A stretch of 36,153 bases of DNA from JBDHTS01 sp044220535 (GCA_044220535.1 JBGAQU010000017.1:1-36153), one strand, 5' to 3'. Shown: positions 1 through 7,679, counted from the stretch's first letter. Numbers and translations are program-made. The notes: generated by a model not told the origin, from the sequence alone.

Positions 1-91
1 CGCATAACCGGATGCTGCCTTTTGTCTTCACTGCCATGGGCCGTATCCGGTTTCTCAATTCCAATATATCAAACCGAAGGGGATCATGCTC

Positions 92-652
92 ATGACTGCT
101 GCAAAATCAACAGCAAAAGCCAAGCCGACCGAACAGCAGGACAATGAAAAATCGACAGACTCACGTCTGCGCGAATTTTTTGTCGACGAGCTGAAGGATA
201 TTTACTGGGCTGAACAGCACATTCTGAAAGCGCTGCCAAAAATGATTAAGGCCGCGACTTCTGAACAGTTGCAAGATGCATTTGCCACGCATAAAGAACA
301 AACACAAGGCCAGATCGAGCGCCTGGACCAGGTGTTTGAGCTGCTCGGCGAAAAAGCCCAGGGCAAAAAATGCGAAGCCATGGAAGGCATTCTGAAAGAA
401 GGCGAAAGCATCATCGAAGAAACCGAAGACGGCACCGCTACGCGCGATGTCGGCTTGATCCTCGCCGCGCAAAAAGTCGAACACTATGAAATTGCAACCT
501 ATGGCGGCCTGGCCCAACTGGCCCGGACACTCGGCGAAGACGAAGCGGCAGAATTTCTGGAAGAAACACTTGATGAAGAAAAAGAAACTGATGAACTTCT
601 GACCGGCATCGCCGAAAACGATGTGAACTACGAAGCGGCTGAAGAAGAATAA
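92..652 (+). CDS. DUF892 / YciF-like ferritin-like protein
   Basis: This is a predicted soluble four-helix protein of the YciE/YciF (DUF892) family. These are ferritin-like diiron-fold proteins linked to stress responses, and their exact reaction is unknown. The sequence shows the family hallmarks: LREFFVDELKDIYWAEQHI near the N-terminus, and KVEHYEIATYG in the second half, where Glu/His residues would lie in the metal site. The Lys/Thr-rich first ~25 residues are probably disordered and the C-terminus is very acidic. An AAGGGG at 77-82 lies 9 nt from the ATG at 92; an in-frame ATG at 86 is only 3 nt away, so I prefer 92. A strong terminator follows directly, so the gene is probably monocistronic. 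Fold assignment is confident, function is not. Confidence 0.88.
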   Translation: MTAAKSTAKAKPTEQQDNEKSTDSRLREFFVDELKDIYWAEQHILKALPKMIKAATSEQLQDAFATHKEQTQGQIERLDQVFELLGEKAQGKKCEAMEGILKEGESIIEETEDGTATRDVGLILAAQKVEHYEIATYGGLAQLARTLGEDEAAEFLEETLDEEKETDELLTGIAENDVNYEAAEEE

Positions 653-670
653 ATTTGAACCTTATGTAGT

Positions 671-699
671 AAAAAGCCCGGCAGACGCCGGGCTTTTTT
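671..699 (+). terminator. Rho-independent terminator after the DUF892 gene
   Basis: A GC-rich hairpin with arms AAAAAGCCCGGC and GCCGGGCTTTTTT around the loop AGAC, ending in six T. It starts 18 nt after the stop codon. The A-run on the other side would let it work in both directions. Confidence 0.9.
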
Positions 700-703
700 C
701 ATA

Positions 704-738
704 CCTGTCATCCCTCCGCTACGCTGCGGGATGACAGG
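704..738. repeat. Palindromic repeat with GTCATCC ends (single copy)
   Basis: An inverted repeat with arms CCTGTCATCCC (704-714) and GGGATGACAGG (728-738) around a 13-nt centre. It shares the GTCATCC/GGATGAC ends with the paired palindromes at 9.6, 11.7 and 26.7 kb, but the centre differs. It is probably a member of the same dispersed REP-like class. It lies between two genes and alters neither. Confidence 0.7.
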
Positions 739-828
739 CAAGACGTTGATTTTTTTGTTAAATACATCAGGAACCTAAACCATTCCTGTTTGTTGGTAGA
801 ACAATCAACCACTGTAAGGAGATTTCCT

Positions 829-1002
829 ATGGATCATGATCGTATTGAAGGCGCTGCCCGTCAGGCGAAGGGCGCAGTAAAAGAAGCAGCCGGTAAACTG
901 ACCGGTGACGCGAAGTTGAAAAGCGAAGGCCGCGCCGATAAATTCGCCGGTAAAATTCAGAACGCCGCTGGCGGCATCAAAGACACCTTGCGCGACCAGT
1001 AA
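829..1002 (+). CDS. CsbD-like stress protein
   Basis: A 57-residue CsbD-family protein. Members are small hydrophilic proteins of unknown biochemistry, induced by general stress in several bacteria. The family pattern is clear: DRIEGAARQAKGAVKEAAGK, then LTGD, then the repeated helix KSEGRADKFAGKIQNAAGG. An AAGGAG at 816-821 lies 7 nt before the ATG at 829, which fixes the start; the frame is open upstream to 790 but that extension lacks a ribosome site. A terminator begins 18 nt downstream. Together with the DUF892 gene just upstream this looks like a pair of independently transcribed stress genes. Confidence 0.9.
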   Translation: MDHDRIEGAARQAKGAVKEAAGKLTGDAKLKSEGRADKFAGKIQNAAGGIKDTLRDQ

Positions 1003-1020
1003 TTTGCCCTTCCAACGAAA

Positions 1021-1046
1021 AACCCGGCTTTAAAGCCGGGTTTTTT
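1021..1046. terminator. Bidirectional terminator between csbD-like gene and the small - strand gene
   Basis: AACCCGGCTT and AAGCCGGGTT form a hairpin followed by T6 on the + strand. The upstream A5 (1018-1022) gives a T-run on the - strand. It sits exactly between the convergent stop codons at 1002 and 1051. Confidence 0.88.
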
Positions 1047-1050
1047 ACGT

Positions 1051-1221
1051 TCAGGGCTTTCTGGCAACCGCCATATTATCAACCAGATTGGGATAACGCC
1101 GCCCGGCTTTTTTAGCACGCGCCTTGGCCTCATCCTTTTACTTCGGTGTAAGCTTTGTGGATTTTCCCGCTTTGGTTTTTGGATTGGGTTTTTTCCACGG
1201 GGCTTTTTTTACAGCCGTCAT
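1051..1221 (-). pseudogene. Small basic protein gene interrupted by one nonsense codon
   Basis: Reading from the ATG at 1221 (AGGGAG 7 nt upstream), the frame encodes a Lys-rich peptide, MTAVKKAPWKKPNPKTKAGK, and so on. It meets TAA at 1138-1140 (codon 28), then continues open through KDEAKARAKKAGRRYPNL and VDNMAVARKP to a TGA at 1051-1053. The part after the stop carries the same basic style and a conserved-looking ending (GRRYPNLVDNM) that I associate with small unnamed alphaproteobacterial proteins. The context ...LTPK-stop-KDEAKARAK suggests that a CAA glutamine codon became TAA. It could be a recent pseudogene, a truncated 27-residue product, or a sequencing error. Function unknown. Confidence 0.65.
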
Positions 1222-1300
1222 CGGTCGTCTCCCTTTTTCGGTTTCTGGATATAGAGATAACGCATGCCGCCGCTTGAAAGTTGCCTGACGGCTGTGCTGC

Positions 1301-2140
1301 ATGCTATACGCTCATATGTTTAAATCCCTGAACACGCCCGCTGATTTTATCAAAGATGCGCTGGATGACGCCACCTTTCTGATCATGGAAAGCCTGGGCG
1401 AACCGCTGGGGCCGCCCGCGAAATCCTGGCTGAAGAAAAAGCTGGCGGGAGACGAAAAACAGAAGCTGTCGGACATTATTGGCCGCCGGATCGAAACGCG
1501 CAAACCATCCGCCTATCTGGTCAATAAATCCTATATCCAGGGCATACCGTTCTATATCGATGAACGCGCGCTGATCCCCCGCTCCTTTATCGGCGAGTTG
1601 CTGTTCACTGAAAATGCATTGCCAATTCCGCCGTGCGTAAACACTGTGCTGGATTTATGTACCGGTTCCGGCTGCCTTGCATTGCTGGCGGCGCAGGTGT
1701 TTATCGATGCGCAGGTCGATGCCGTGGATCTATCGCCCGATGCGCTGAAAGTCGCCGAGCGTAACCTGGATTTAAGCCCGTTCGGCGGGCGCGTCACATT
1801 GCATCAGGGCGATCTGTTCGCGTCGCTCGCGGGCAAAACTTATGACATCATCCTCACCAACCCGCCTTATGTGGATGCGCAAGGCATGAACGCCCTGCCC
1901 GACGAATACCGGCATGAACCGTCTATGGCGCTTGGCGCGGGGGACGACGGGCTGGATATCGTGCATACCATCCTGAAAGACAGCGCCCGGCATCTGAACA
2001 AAGGCGGGGTCCTGATCTGCGAAATCGGCCGCTGCGCCCCAGCCTTGATCGCCGCTTATCCGAATATCCATTTCAACTGGCTGGAAACCGCCACCTCCAC
2101 CGATGAAGTGTTCTGGCTGGGCTGGGAAGACCTTATCTGA
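1301..2140 (+). CDS. prmB: Ribosomal protein L3 N5-glutamine methyltransferase
   Basis: A SAM-dependent enzyme that methylates a glutamine side chain of ribosomal protein L3. The N-terminal helical domain is followed by YLVNKSYIQGIPFYIDERAL and IPRSFIGELL, which is the PrmB form of the HemK/PrmC linker. Next comes the SAM-binding loop LDLCTGSGC, the acidic VDAVDLSPDAL, and the catalytic NPPY in LTNPPYVDAQGMNALPDEYR. The HEPSMALGAGDDGLD block is also typical of PrmB rather than PrmC. At 279 residues it is slightly shorter than the enterobacterial enzyme (about 310). The start is unsure: ATG at 1301 or ATG at 1316 (MFKSLN), neither with a strong ribosome site. It stands alone between unrelated genes. 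Confidence 0.9.
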   Translation: MLYAHMFKSLNTPADFIKDALDDATFLIMESLGEPLGPPAKSWLKKKLAGDEKQKLSDIIGRRIETRKPSAYLVNKSYIQGIPFYIDERALIPRSFIGELLFTENALPIPPCVNTVLDLCTGSGCLALLAAQVFIDAQVDAVDLSPDALKVAERNLDLSPFGGRVTLHQGDLFASLAGKTYDIILTNPPYVDAQGMNALPDEYRHEPSMALGAGDDGLDIVHTILKDSARHLNKGGVLICEIGRCAPALIAAYPNIHFNWLETATSTDEVFWLGWEDLI

Positions 2141-2167
2141 TTTATTTTTACATAAAATAAATCAGAT
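2135..2167. terminator. AT-rich hairpin at the prmB stop
   Basis: A perfect 14-nt inverted repeat (2135-2148 and 2154-2167, arm ATCTGATTTATTTT) with a 5-nt loop overlaps the end of prmB. It lacks a GC core and a clean T-tail, so it may be a weak terminator or an mRNA 3'-end stabiliser. Confidence 0.4.
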
Positions 2168-2207
2168 TTATATAGCGTGCGGGACATTCTCCGCTTAAAA
2201 AGTAGGC

Positions 2208-2906
2208 ATGATACGGTTTTCGTTTATTTCCCTGCTGGCCCTGCTTGTTTTAACGCCGTGCGCGTTGGCGCAAATGACGCCCCTGCCCGACAAGCCTGCG
2301 TCTGACTGCGCCGACCAGTATCTGCATGGCGCGGATGAATACTGGCCGGTGGTGGGCGATATTATGCGGTTCAACGCCATGTTCGAAAATTATATCGAAT
2401 TATGCGGCAAGGAAGACCCCAAACAATTCAAGGCGATCAAGCCTTTCATCGACAACATGAAAATCCGCGCGAAGCAGGATGTCGATGATTCATACCGGGT
2501 GATGTCCGTGATTATCCGCAGCAAAGTCGCCGTGCCTGCCGCGTGCAGTAAAGACAAGGCCGCGCAGGACAAAGCGATCCTGCAGTTTCATTCGGCCATG
2601 GATGCACAAGGCGACAAAGCCCAGTCCCGGCTGGAGCGCAGCGCAAAGGGACTGGAAGGCGGCAAGGATACCGGCGTCTGCCATAATTTGATCGCCATAA
2701 AAGACGAAGTGGAAAAACATACGAAGGGCAAAAGCCTGGACAATCCGCTTTACCAGATTTCTTTCCTGCGCGGCATGGCCAGCGCCCCCGGCAATATCCG
2801 CCAGACCCGCATGTACCAGGTGTATCGCGGCGCCCTTCAGGATGTGCAACTGGCCCGCGCGGCCAAGGCCACCGCCGGCATGGGACCGAAGCCAAAAAAT
2901 AAATAA
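2208..2906 (+). CDS. Exported protein of unknown function
   Basis: I do not recognise a family. The product has a clear Sec signal peptide (hydrophobic segment FISLLALLVLTPCALA, likely cut near residue 21-22), so the mature ~210-residue protein should be periplasmic or secreted. It contains four cysteines (in SDCADQ, ELCGKED, PAACSKD, GVCHNL) that could make two disulfides. The remainder is hydrophilic and probably mostly helical, with a Lys-rich C-terminus. The ATG at 2208 has only a GTAGG immediately upstream. The next gene starts 83 nt later on the same strand, so cotranscription is possible but not shown. Confidence 0.7.
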   Translation: MIRFSFISLLALLVLTPCALAQMTPLPDKPASDCADQYLHGADEYWPVVGDIMRFNAMFENYIELCGKEDPKQFKAIKPFIDNMKIRAKQDVDDSYRVMSVIIRSKVAVPAACSKDKAAQDKAILQFHSAMDAQGDKAQSRLERSAKGLEGGKDTGVCHNLIAIKDEVEKHTKGKSLDNPLYQISFLRGMASAPGNIRQTRMYQVYRGALQDVQLARAAKATAGMGPKPKNK

Positions 2907-2989
2907 TATTCCTGCTTTGACATTCCGCCGATTTTGGATTGTCATGGAGGGATGTCTGAAGATCGTCAGCCAGTTTTCAAGGATTCGTT

Positions 2990-3523
2990 ATGGTGAAAGC
3001 GCGTGAACCGGTTTACCGTGTGGTGAAGCGCGACGGGATGTTTGAAATCCGCGCCTATGAACCCATGACTCTGGCCGAAGTACAGCTGGACAATCCATCG
3101 CGCAAACAGGCGCTGGATGAAGGATTCAAAGTTCTGCATGATTATATCGGCGGCGCGAATGACAAACACATGCGCCTTGCCATGACCATTCCCGTCACGC
3201 ATCAGCCCGCAGGCGACCGCCAGAACGGCATCAGCTGGATCGTCCGCTTTATCATGCCGTCTTCGGTTCTGTTTCATAAGCTGCCCAAGCCGAAGGACGA
3301 ACGGATCAGCCTATTCCGCGTGCCGGTCGGCCGCGCCGCCATTATCCGTTTTCCAGGCCGCGTGGATGATGCCGTATTGAAGGAAAAAACTGCAGAGCTT
3401 CGCAACTGGATTAAAGCCCAGCAAGTTTCCGCGGCCGCCCCGCCGACATATGCCTTGTACAACCCGCCCTGGGTTCTGCCGTTTTTGCGGCGGAATGAAG
3501 TGATGATCGGGATTGAATATTAA
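2990..3523 (+). CDS. SOUL-family heme-binding protein
   Basis: A SOUL/HEBP-family protein. The family binds heme or tetrapyrroles, but the role in bacteria is largely unknown. Evidence is the opening pattern YRVVKRDGMFEIRAYEPMTL, the core IPVTHQP...WIVRFIMPS, the FPGR segment and the C-terminal signature YNPPWVLPFLRRNEVMIGIE, which is very characteristic. At 177 residues it is full length. There is no signal peptide, unlike many bacterial homologues that are exported, so it is probably cytoplasmic. AAGGA lies just upstream of the ATG at 2990. The stop overlaps the stop of a convergent gene by 4 nt. A link to the cytochrome c heme-handling operon 3 kb away is possible but not supported by operon structure. 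Confidence 0.88.
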   Translation: MVKAREPVYRVVKRDGMFEIRAYEPMTLAEVQLDNPSRKQALDEGFKVLHDYIGGANDKHMRLAMTIPVTHQPAGDRQNGISWIVRFIMPSSVLFHKLPKPKDERISLFRVPVGRAAIIRFPGRVDDAVLKEKTAELRNWIKAQQVSAAAPPTYALYNPPWVLPFLRRNEVMIGIEY

Positions 3524-3843
3524 ATCTGGATACGCAGCGTAATGCTGCCGAAATCAAGCTCCACGGATTTCTGCGCCTGCTTTGGCAATGGAATGCCCAG
3601 ACCGCGGCAATAGAGCATCAAGGCAGCAGCGATAAAGTCGCGCCCGTAATCCATATCGTAGCTTTCATGCTTTAAATTATTTTCAATTTTAACCGCAAAT
3701 TTTGTGGAATCCTCAGGATGCGGCGCCACGCTTGTCACCGTACCGGGCGGCGGTTTTTTCATTTCTTTCTGAACGCTTAAGGCATAAATGGCCTTATAGG
3801 TTTCGCTGTAATCAAAATAAATGCGCCGGTCTTCGCGTGGCAT
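3520..3843 (-). CDS. Conserved-looking hypothetical protein, 107 aa
   Basis: I do not recognise this family. The protein is hydrophilic with no signal peptide or membrane segment. It begins MPREDRRIYFDYSETYKAIY, has a central basic/acidic mix and ends with alternating hydrophobic residues (LDFGSITLRIQI) that look like a terminal beta-strand. It is convergent with the SOUL gene and overlaps its stop by 4 nt, and it is divergent from the SIMPL gene 57 nt away. Codon use resembles the neighbours, which supports a real gene. Function unknown. Confidence 0.6.
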   Translation of the reverse strand: MPREDRRIYFDYSETYKAIYALSVQKEMKKPPPGTVTSVAPHPEDSTKFAVKIENNLKHESYDMDYGRDFIAAALMLYCRGLGIPLPKQAQKSVELDFGSITLRIQI

Positions 3844-3900
3844 ATGAATCAGCCTTAAAATTTCATGCCGATATCCTAGCGCAAAGCAGGCAAAAGGACT

Positions 3901-4674
3901 ATGATGAATAGATCAACTTTATTTATGGATATGAAAATGAACAAATCCCTTGCGCTGACCGGATTGATGCTTTTCCTGACCATTTTTACAGCCCCGGCGA
4001 TTGCGCAGACACCGCCACCGCCCATGCCGCCGGAGGGCCAAACCATCCTGAACATTTCTGCGACCGAACATACGGAAGTGCAGCAGGATATCCTGGTGGC
4101 ATCTCTGCGCATTGATCGCAAGGGCGCGGACCCGGTCGCCCTTCAGAATGAAATCAATAAACAGATGGACGAAGCCCTGACCCGGGCAAAAGCCGTAGCC
4201 TCTGTCCAGGTTTCAACAGGACAGTACTATGTTTATCCTGTCGATCCTGAACCCAATCCCGCCAAGGCCACCAAAACACCCCGCCACTGGCAAGGTGCGC
4301 AAACGCTACAACTGAAGAGCCGCGATTCCGCCGCGATCCTTAAGCTGGCTGGAGAATTGCAGGAAGCCGGATTGGTCATGGACGACCTGTCTTACACACT
4401 ATCGCCCGAAAAAGCCGAAGAGGCGAAAGACGGGTTGATGGAACGCGCCCTTGCCAAAGTCAAGGCAAAGGCCGACCGCGCCGCCAAAGCGATGGGTAAG
4501 CCAAAGGCAGAGATGGTGGAAATCAGCATTGATGCATCCAACCAGGTCGCTCCGCCTCGGCCAATGATGGCGATGGCCATGGCAAAAGGCGCGGATATGC
4601 AGACACCCTCCGCCGAGCCGGGCCAGGAACAGATTGACCTGACCGTCAGCGCCCGCGTTCTTCTCAAGCCGTAA
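3901..4674 (+). CDS. SIMPL-domain (DUF541) exported protein
   Basis: An exported SIMPL/DUF541 protein, a family of periplasmic or outer-membrane-associated proteins with poorly defined function. The hydrophobic signal segment SLALTGLMLFLTIFTAPAIA is followed by a proline-rich stretch (QTPPPPMPPEGQ). The domain then begins with LNISATEHTEVQQDILVASL and continues with EINKQMDEALTRAKAVASVQ, a YYVYP block, and the late helix EAKDGLMERALAKVKAKADR ahead of a final strand (DLTVSARVLLKP). Start choice is open: AAAGGA precedes ATG 3901/3904, while ATG 3931 or 3937 would give a more usual signal peptide. The C-terminal Met-rich part (MMAMAMAKGADM) is a local oddity. Confidence 0.85.
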   Translation: MMNRSTLFMDMKMNKSLALTGLMLFLTIFTAPAIAQTPPPPMPPEGQTILNISATEHTEVQQDILVASLRIDRKGADPVALQNEINKQMDEALTRAKAVASVQVSTGQYYVYPVDPEPNPAKATKTPRHWQGAQTLQLKSRDSAAILKLAGELQEAGLVMDDLSYTLSPEKAEEAKDGLMERALAKVKAKADRAAKAMGKPKAEMVEISIDASNQVAPPRPMMAMAMAKGADMQTPSAEPGQEQIDLTVSARVLLKP

Positions 4675-4688
4675 AGAAATATATCACT

Positions 4689-5357
4689 ATGCTTGGACTT
4701 GATCTTCTTGCAGCGGCGCCGACGATGGCGGTGCATGTCGACTCCCCCGCTTGCATTGTACGCCGCGCACCCGTGATCAGCGTTACGCCGGAAAGCAAAG
4801 AGATTCGTTTTGATATGTCGCAAACGACGGCACAGTTGTCATCCATGGGAAGTGATACGGTTAGTCCCTATGCGCCCGGCACGATAACCGTCACCGACGG
4901 TATACGCCGCGACCGTCCTGTCACCAGCATAAAAATCACGCAAAACGTGGAACAGGATCCGGTTCGCAGCGTATTTTGCATGACTTATAATACCATCGAT
5001 GTGAACATCAAACTGCAGCCGGTTATCTATATCGCGCGTGAAGTGGCCCCCGGCCCGTGCCGCAATGCCGTGATTGAGCATGAGAAGAAACACGTGCGTG
5101 TGGATAGAGAGATCGTCAATGATTTCGCGCAACGCATCGGCTATGCTGTCCAGGCCGCCGTTAATGAAATTGGCGCGGTCGGGCCGCAAAATATGGGCGG
5201 CGAAAAAGATGCGCAAAAGGCCATGAACGAACATATCAGCAACGCCATCAAATCGCTGGAACTGCCTATGTCCACAGAAATGCGCCGCCGCCAGGCGGAA
5301 GTTGATTCACTGCAGGAATATGAGCGCGTGAACAGAATTTGCGGCTCTTCACGATGA
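4689..5357 (+). CDS. Putative HExxH metalloprotease-like protein A
   Basis: A 222-residue protein with a zinc-peptidase-type motif HEKKH (His131-Glu132-His135) in the context IEHEKKHVRVDREI. It is reminiscent of DUF922-type Zn-dependent proteins, but I am not certain of the family. It has four cysteines (in SPACIV, VFCMTY, GPCRNA, NRICGS) in the same order as those of the next gene, so the two are paralogues. A convincing signal peptide is absent: the N-terminus MLGLDLLAAAPTMAVHV is only mildly hydrophobic. It follows the SIMPL gene by 14 nt. Its stop overlaps the next start as ATGA, which indicates translational coupling. The substrate is unknown. Confidence 0.75.
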   Translation: MLGLDLLAAAPTMAVHVDSPACIVRRAPVISVTPESKEIRFDMSQTTAQLSSMGSDTVSPYAPGTITVTDGIRRDRPVTSIKITQNVEQDPVRSVFCMTYNTIDVNIKLQPVIYIAREVAPGPCRNAVIEHEKKHVRVDREIVNDFAQRIGYAVQAAVNEIGAVGPQNMGGEKDAQKAMNEHISNAIKSLELPMSTEMRRRQAEVDSLQEYERVNRICGSSR

Positions 5358-6034
5358 AAATTTTTTCCAGTTTCGCGTTTTTTATCTGCGTTCTTTGCTT
5401 TTCCAGCTATGCCCTTGCCGATTCGTTCAAGTGTCCGTCGATGGGCACGCCTGCAATCAAGATTGTTACCAAGGCTGCGCAGCCGCAATTCGATTTTTCC
5501 ATGACGCAGCAGGCGCTAGATGCAAAATTCGCGGCCTCCACCCTGTCCTCCCCGGAAATCTATCACCTAGAGATTAATTCGGTCATGACCGGCAACCTGA
5601 CCGCCGCGCATAAATCCCATATGCGTCAGATTACCGATCCACAAACAGGCCAGACCTGTATCGGCCTCGATAAGATCGACGTCACCATGACGATCATACC
5701 GCGCATCTACATGGCGTCGGAATTCCGCAAGCAAGAATGCCAGTATGCCGCCTTCTTCACCCATGAAATGAAGCATGTGGAAACGGACAAAATCCTGATG
5801 CTGGAATATAAACCGCGCATGCGAGATGCCCTGATTCTGGCGCTCGCCATGCCAGGCGATATCATGATCGGCCCGGTGCCCGCGCCCGACATCGAAGCTG
5901 CGAAGACAACTCTGCGCGGCCGCGTCCAGGGCGTGATCGATGGTATTTATACTTTGATGATGCAGGAACGCCTGAACCGCCAAAAGAAGATCGACACATG
6001 GGGCGAATATGCGGGATTGAGCAATGCTTGTTAA
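5354..6034 (+). CDS. Putative exported HExxH metalloprotease-like protein B
   Basis: A 226-residue exported paralogue of the preceding gene. It has a clear signal peptide (FSSFAFFICVLCFSSYALA) and the motif HEMKH (His137-Glu138-His141) in FFTHEMKHVETD. Four mature cysteines (FKCPS, QTCIGLD, QECQYA, and the C-terminal Cys) match the four of the upstream protein. The ATG at 5354 overlaps the upstream TGA (ATGA), which decides the start over an in-frame TTG at 5339. The next gene overlaps its end by 11 nt. Together, 4689-6242 looks like one operon encoding envelope proteins. Protease activity is inferred from the motif alone. Confidence 0.75.
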   Translation: MKIFSSFAFFICVLCFSSYALADSFKCPSMGTPAIKIVTKAAQPQFDFSMTQQALDAKFAASTLSSPEIYHLEINSVMTGNLTAAHKSHMRQITDPQTGQTCIGLDKIDVTMTIIPRIYMASEFRKQECQYAAFFTHEMKHVETDKILMLEYKPRMRDALILALAMPGDIMIGPVPAPDIEAAKTTLRGRVQGVIDGIYTLMMQERLNRQKKIDTWGEYAGLSNAC

Positions 6035-6242
6035 TCAATACACTGCCCTATTTTTAATTCTATTGTCGTTGCCGCTGTCAGGATGTCAGTCTTCAACGAA
6101 TAAGGATTCATATTTACCCAAACCGGGCACTGTTGAAGCAAAGGAACTATGCGAGCATTTTGCAGGGGAAGAGCCTTATGACGCCGAACGCGCGGCGGAG
6201 ATTAACCATGCCCTTAACAAGCTTGAATGCAAATTTGATTGA
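6024..6242 (+). CDS. Small predicted lipoprotein
   Basis: A 72-residue protein with a type II signal peptide. The hydrophobic stretch ALFLILLSLPL precedes the lipobox LSGC, giving a lipidated mature protein of about 52 residues with two further cysteines (ELCEHF, LECKFD). I do not recognise the family. The start overlaps the end of the upstream HExxH gene by 11 nt, so it is very likely translated from the same mRNA. The stop lies 2 nt from the convergent ccmI stop. Confidence 0.75.
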   Translation: MLVNQYTALFLILLSLPLSGCQSSTNKDSYLPKPGTVEAKELCEHFAGEEPYDAERAAEINHALNKLECKFD

Positions 6243-6244
6243 TT

Positions 6245-6778
6245 TTACTTAAGCTTTAATTCTTTTTTTAGTTGCCCGAGATAAGGCGCATCTTTTGGCG
6301 CAATCATTAAAGCTTTCTCCAGCCAAGGTCTGGCCTCAACCTTATTCTCATCCAGCAGAAACTTTACGGCCTGCGCATAATACGCCGCACCGAGTTGTAA
6401 TTTTACATCATGATTTTTGAGGTTCTTTTCCTGCGCATATTCAAGAACACGGATCGATTCATCAATATGCCCCTGCTTCATCTGCGCGTCGGACAGGGCC
6501 AGCATCAGGCGGATACTATCCGGTTTTTCCGATAAAGCCTGCATCAGCGTTAATTCCTGTGCCACCAGAGCGCGGCGTTCGGCACGTATACCGGATGTTT
6601 CAAATGCCGCGGGAGCGGAAGGCAGATCAGGATGGCCAAGCCAGAGATACAGGCCAAGAACCGTTACTGGAATAAGGCCTGCCAATATCAATGCCGCCCG
6701 CCTCTGTCCCTTTAACGGCTGCAAAAGCAAAGCCGTCACGATGGCCGTCAGGATCGCGCCGATCAAAACAACGATCAT
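6245..6778 (-). CDS. ccmI: Cytochrome c maturation protein CcmI (short form)
   Basis: CcmI holds apocytochrome c for the heme ligation complex. The 177-residue product has two N-terminal membrane segments (IVVLIGAILTAIVTALLL and ALILAGLIPVTVLGLYLWLG) separated by a very short loop. A periplasmic domain follows with TPR-like helices (LTLMQALSEKPDSIRLMLAL, IDESIRVLEYAQEKN, ARPWLEKALMIAPKD). The loop and the C-terminal domain are much shorter than in longer CcmI proteins of other proteobacteria. The start is the ATG at 6778, which overlaps the ccmH stop as ATGA and has GGGGGAAA upstream. It is the last gene of the ccm operon. Confidence 0.85.
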   Translation of the reverse strand: MIVVLIGAILTAIVTALLLQPLKGQRRAALILAGLIPVTVLGLYLWLGHPDLPSAPAAFETSGIRAERRALVAQELTLMQALSEKPDSIRLMLALSDAQMKQGHIDESIRVLEYAQEKNLKNHDVKLQLGAAYYAQAVKFLLDENKVEARPWLEKALMIAPKDAPYLGQLKKELKLK

Positions 6779-7167
6779 GCTTTCCCCCGCCGGAATAAAA
6801 ATGCCGCCGCGATGCCGCCGCAAGCCAGAATCAGAAACGGCCCGGCCCAAAGCAGCCAGGTCGATGGCTGCACGGGCGGTTTCATCAGGACAGAGTCACC
6901 GTAGCGGCTTTGCAGGTAATCCAGGATCGCCTGTTCGTTTTCACCGGCCTTCAGCTTTTCACGCACCACGGCGCGCATATCTTTCGCCACATCGGCGCCG
7001 GAATCGGCAATGCTTTCACTCTGGCAGACGACGCAACGTATATCGCGGTAAATGGATTCTGCTTTTTTTTCCAAAACCTGATCCGCCATACGCTCATCCG
7101 GCAAGGACGTTGCGCCGGCATATGAAGCCATCAGGCAAAACAGGCATGTCAGAATCAATCGCACCAT
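6775..7167 (-). CDS. ccmH: Cytochrome c maturation thiol oxidoreductase CcmH
   Basis: CcmH is a membrane-anchored periplasmic thiol protein that keeps the CXXCH cysteines of apocytochrome c reduced for heme attachment. The sequence has a signal peptide (LILTCLFCLMASYAGA), the conserved active site RCVVCQSESIADS (Cys45/Cys48 counted from the ATG), the YGDSVLMKPP segment and a C-terminal membrane helix (WLLWAGPFLILACGGIAAAF). ATG 7167 overlaps the ccmG stop as TGATG; a GTG one codon upstream (7170) is also possible. The downstream ccmI start overlaps its stop. Confidence 0.93.
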   Translation of the reverse strand: MVRLILTCLFCLMASYAGATSLPDERMADQVLEKKAESIYRDIRCVVCQSESIADSGADVAKDMRAVVREKLKAGENEQAILDYLQSRYGDSVLMKPPVQPSTWLLWAGPFLILACGGIAAAFLFRRGKA

Positions 7168-7679
7168 CACTGCAACTCTTTGATCATGGGCAGGATTTTT
7201 TTATTCAGATCATCCTCCATGATCGGCCCATTCAGGCGATAACGGATAATCCCTTTACGATCGATAATCATCGTGGTCGGCACGCCGGATACACCGAAGG
7301 CAATGCTGATTTTTCCTGCTGCATCGTTCGCCAGTTTTTTATACGGATTTCCCAAACGGTCCAGATAGGCTTTATTGCGCACAGGATCATCACGATAACC
7401 GACGCCGTAGACAGACGCGCCTGATTGGGACAAGCGCATAATCATCGGATGCTCGTAGGCGCAAGGACCGCACCAGCTGGCAAAAAAATTCAGAACCGTA
7501 ACGTGTCCTTTCAGATCATTTTGATCAAAAGCGTCCGATTCAAATACAGGAACCATTTTTTCCATCAACGGATTCTGCAGTGTATGGATCTCAGGCCCTT
7601 TTTTCAGCATCATCACCGCTGTAATACCAATCAGGATACATATGGCCAGCGGCAAAAATTCTAATAGTTTTTTCGGCAC
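7167..7679 (-). CDS. ccmG: Thiol:disulfide interchange protein CcmG/DsbE
   Basis: A membrane-tethered thioredoxin-like reductant for the heme-ligation step. It has an N-terminal membrane anchor (LLEFLPLAICILIGITAVMM) and the thioredoxin active site FFASWCGPCAYEHP (Cys70, Cys73). The cis-proline region is GVSGVPTTMIIDRKG. I place the start at a GTG (7679) because GGAGG lies 6 nt upstream of it; this gives a standard 170-residue CcmG that overlaps the end of ccmF by 19 nt. An ATG further upstream (7736) would add an unlikely Cys-containing extension. Cotranscribed with ccmF and ccmH. Confidence 0.93.
   Translation of the reverse strand: MPKKLLEFLPLAICILIGITAVMMLKKGPEIHTLQNPLMEKMVPVFESDAFDQNDLKGHVTVLNFFASWCGPCAYEHPMIMRLSQSGASVYGVGYRDDPVRNKAYLDRLGNPYKKLANDAAGKISIAFGVSGVPTTMIIDRKGIIRYRLNGPIMEDDLNKKILPMIKELQ

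Noticed and set aside
6417..7424. A 335-codon + strand frame opposite ccmI-ccmH-ccmG
   Set aside because: Arg/Ala-rich antisense frame spanning three overlapping, well-identified ccm genes.
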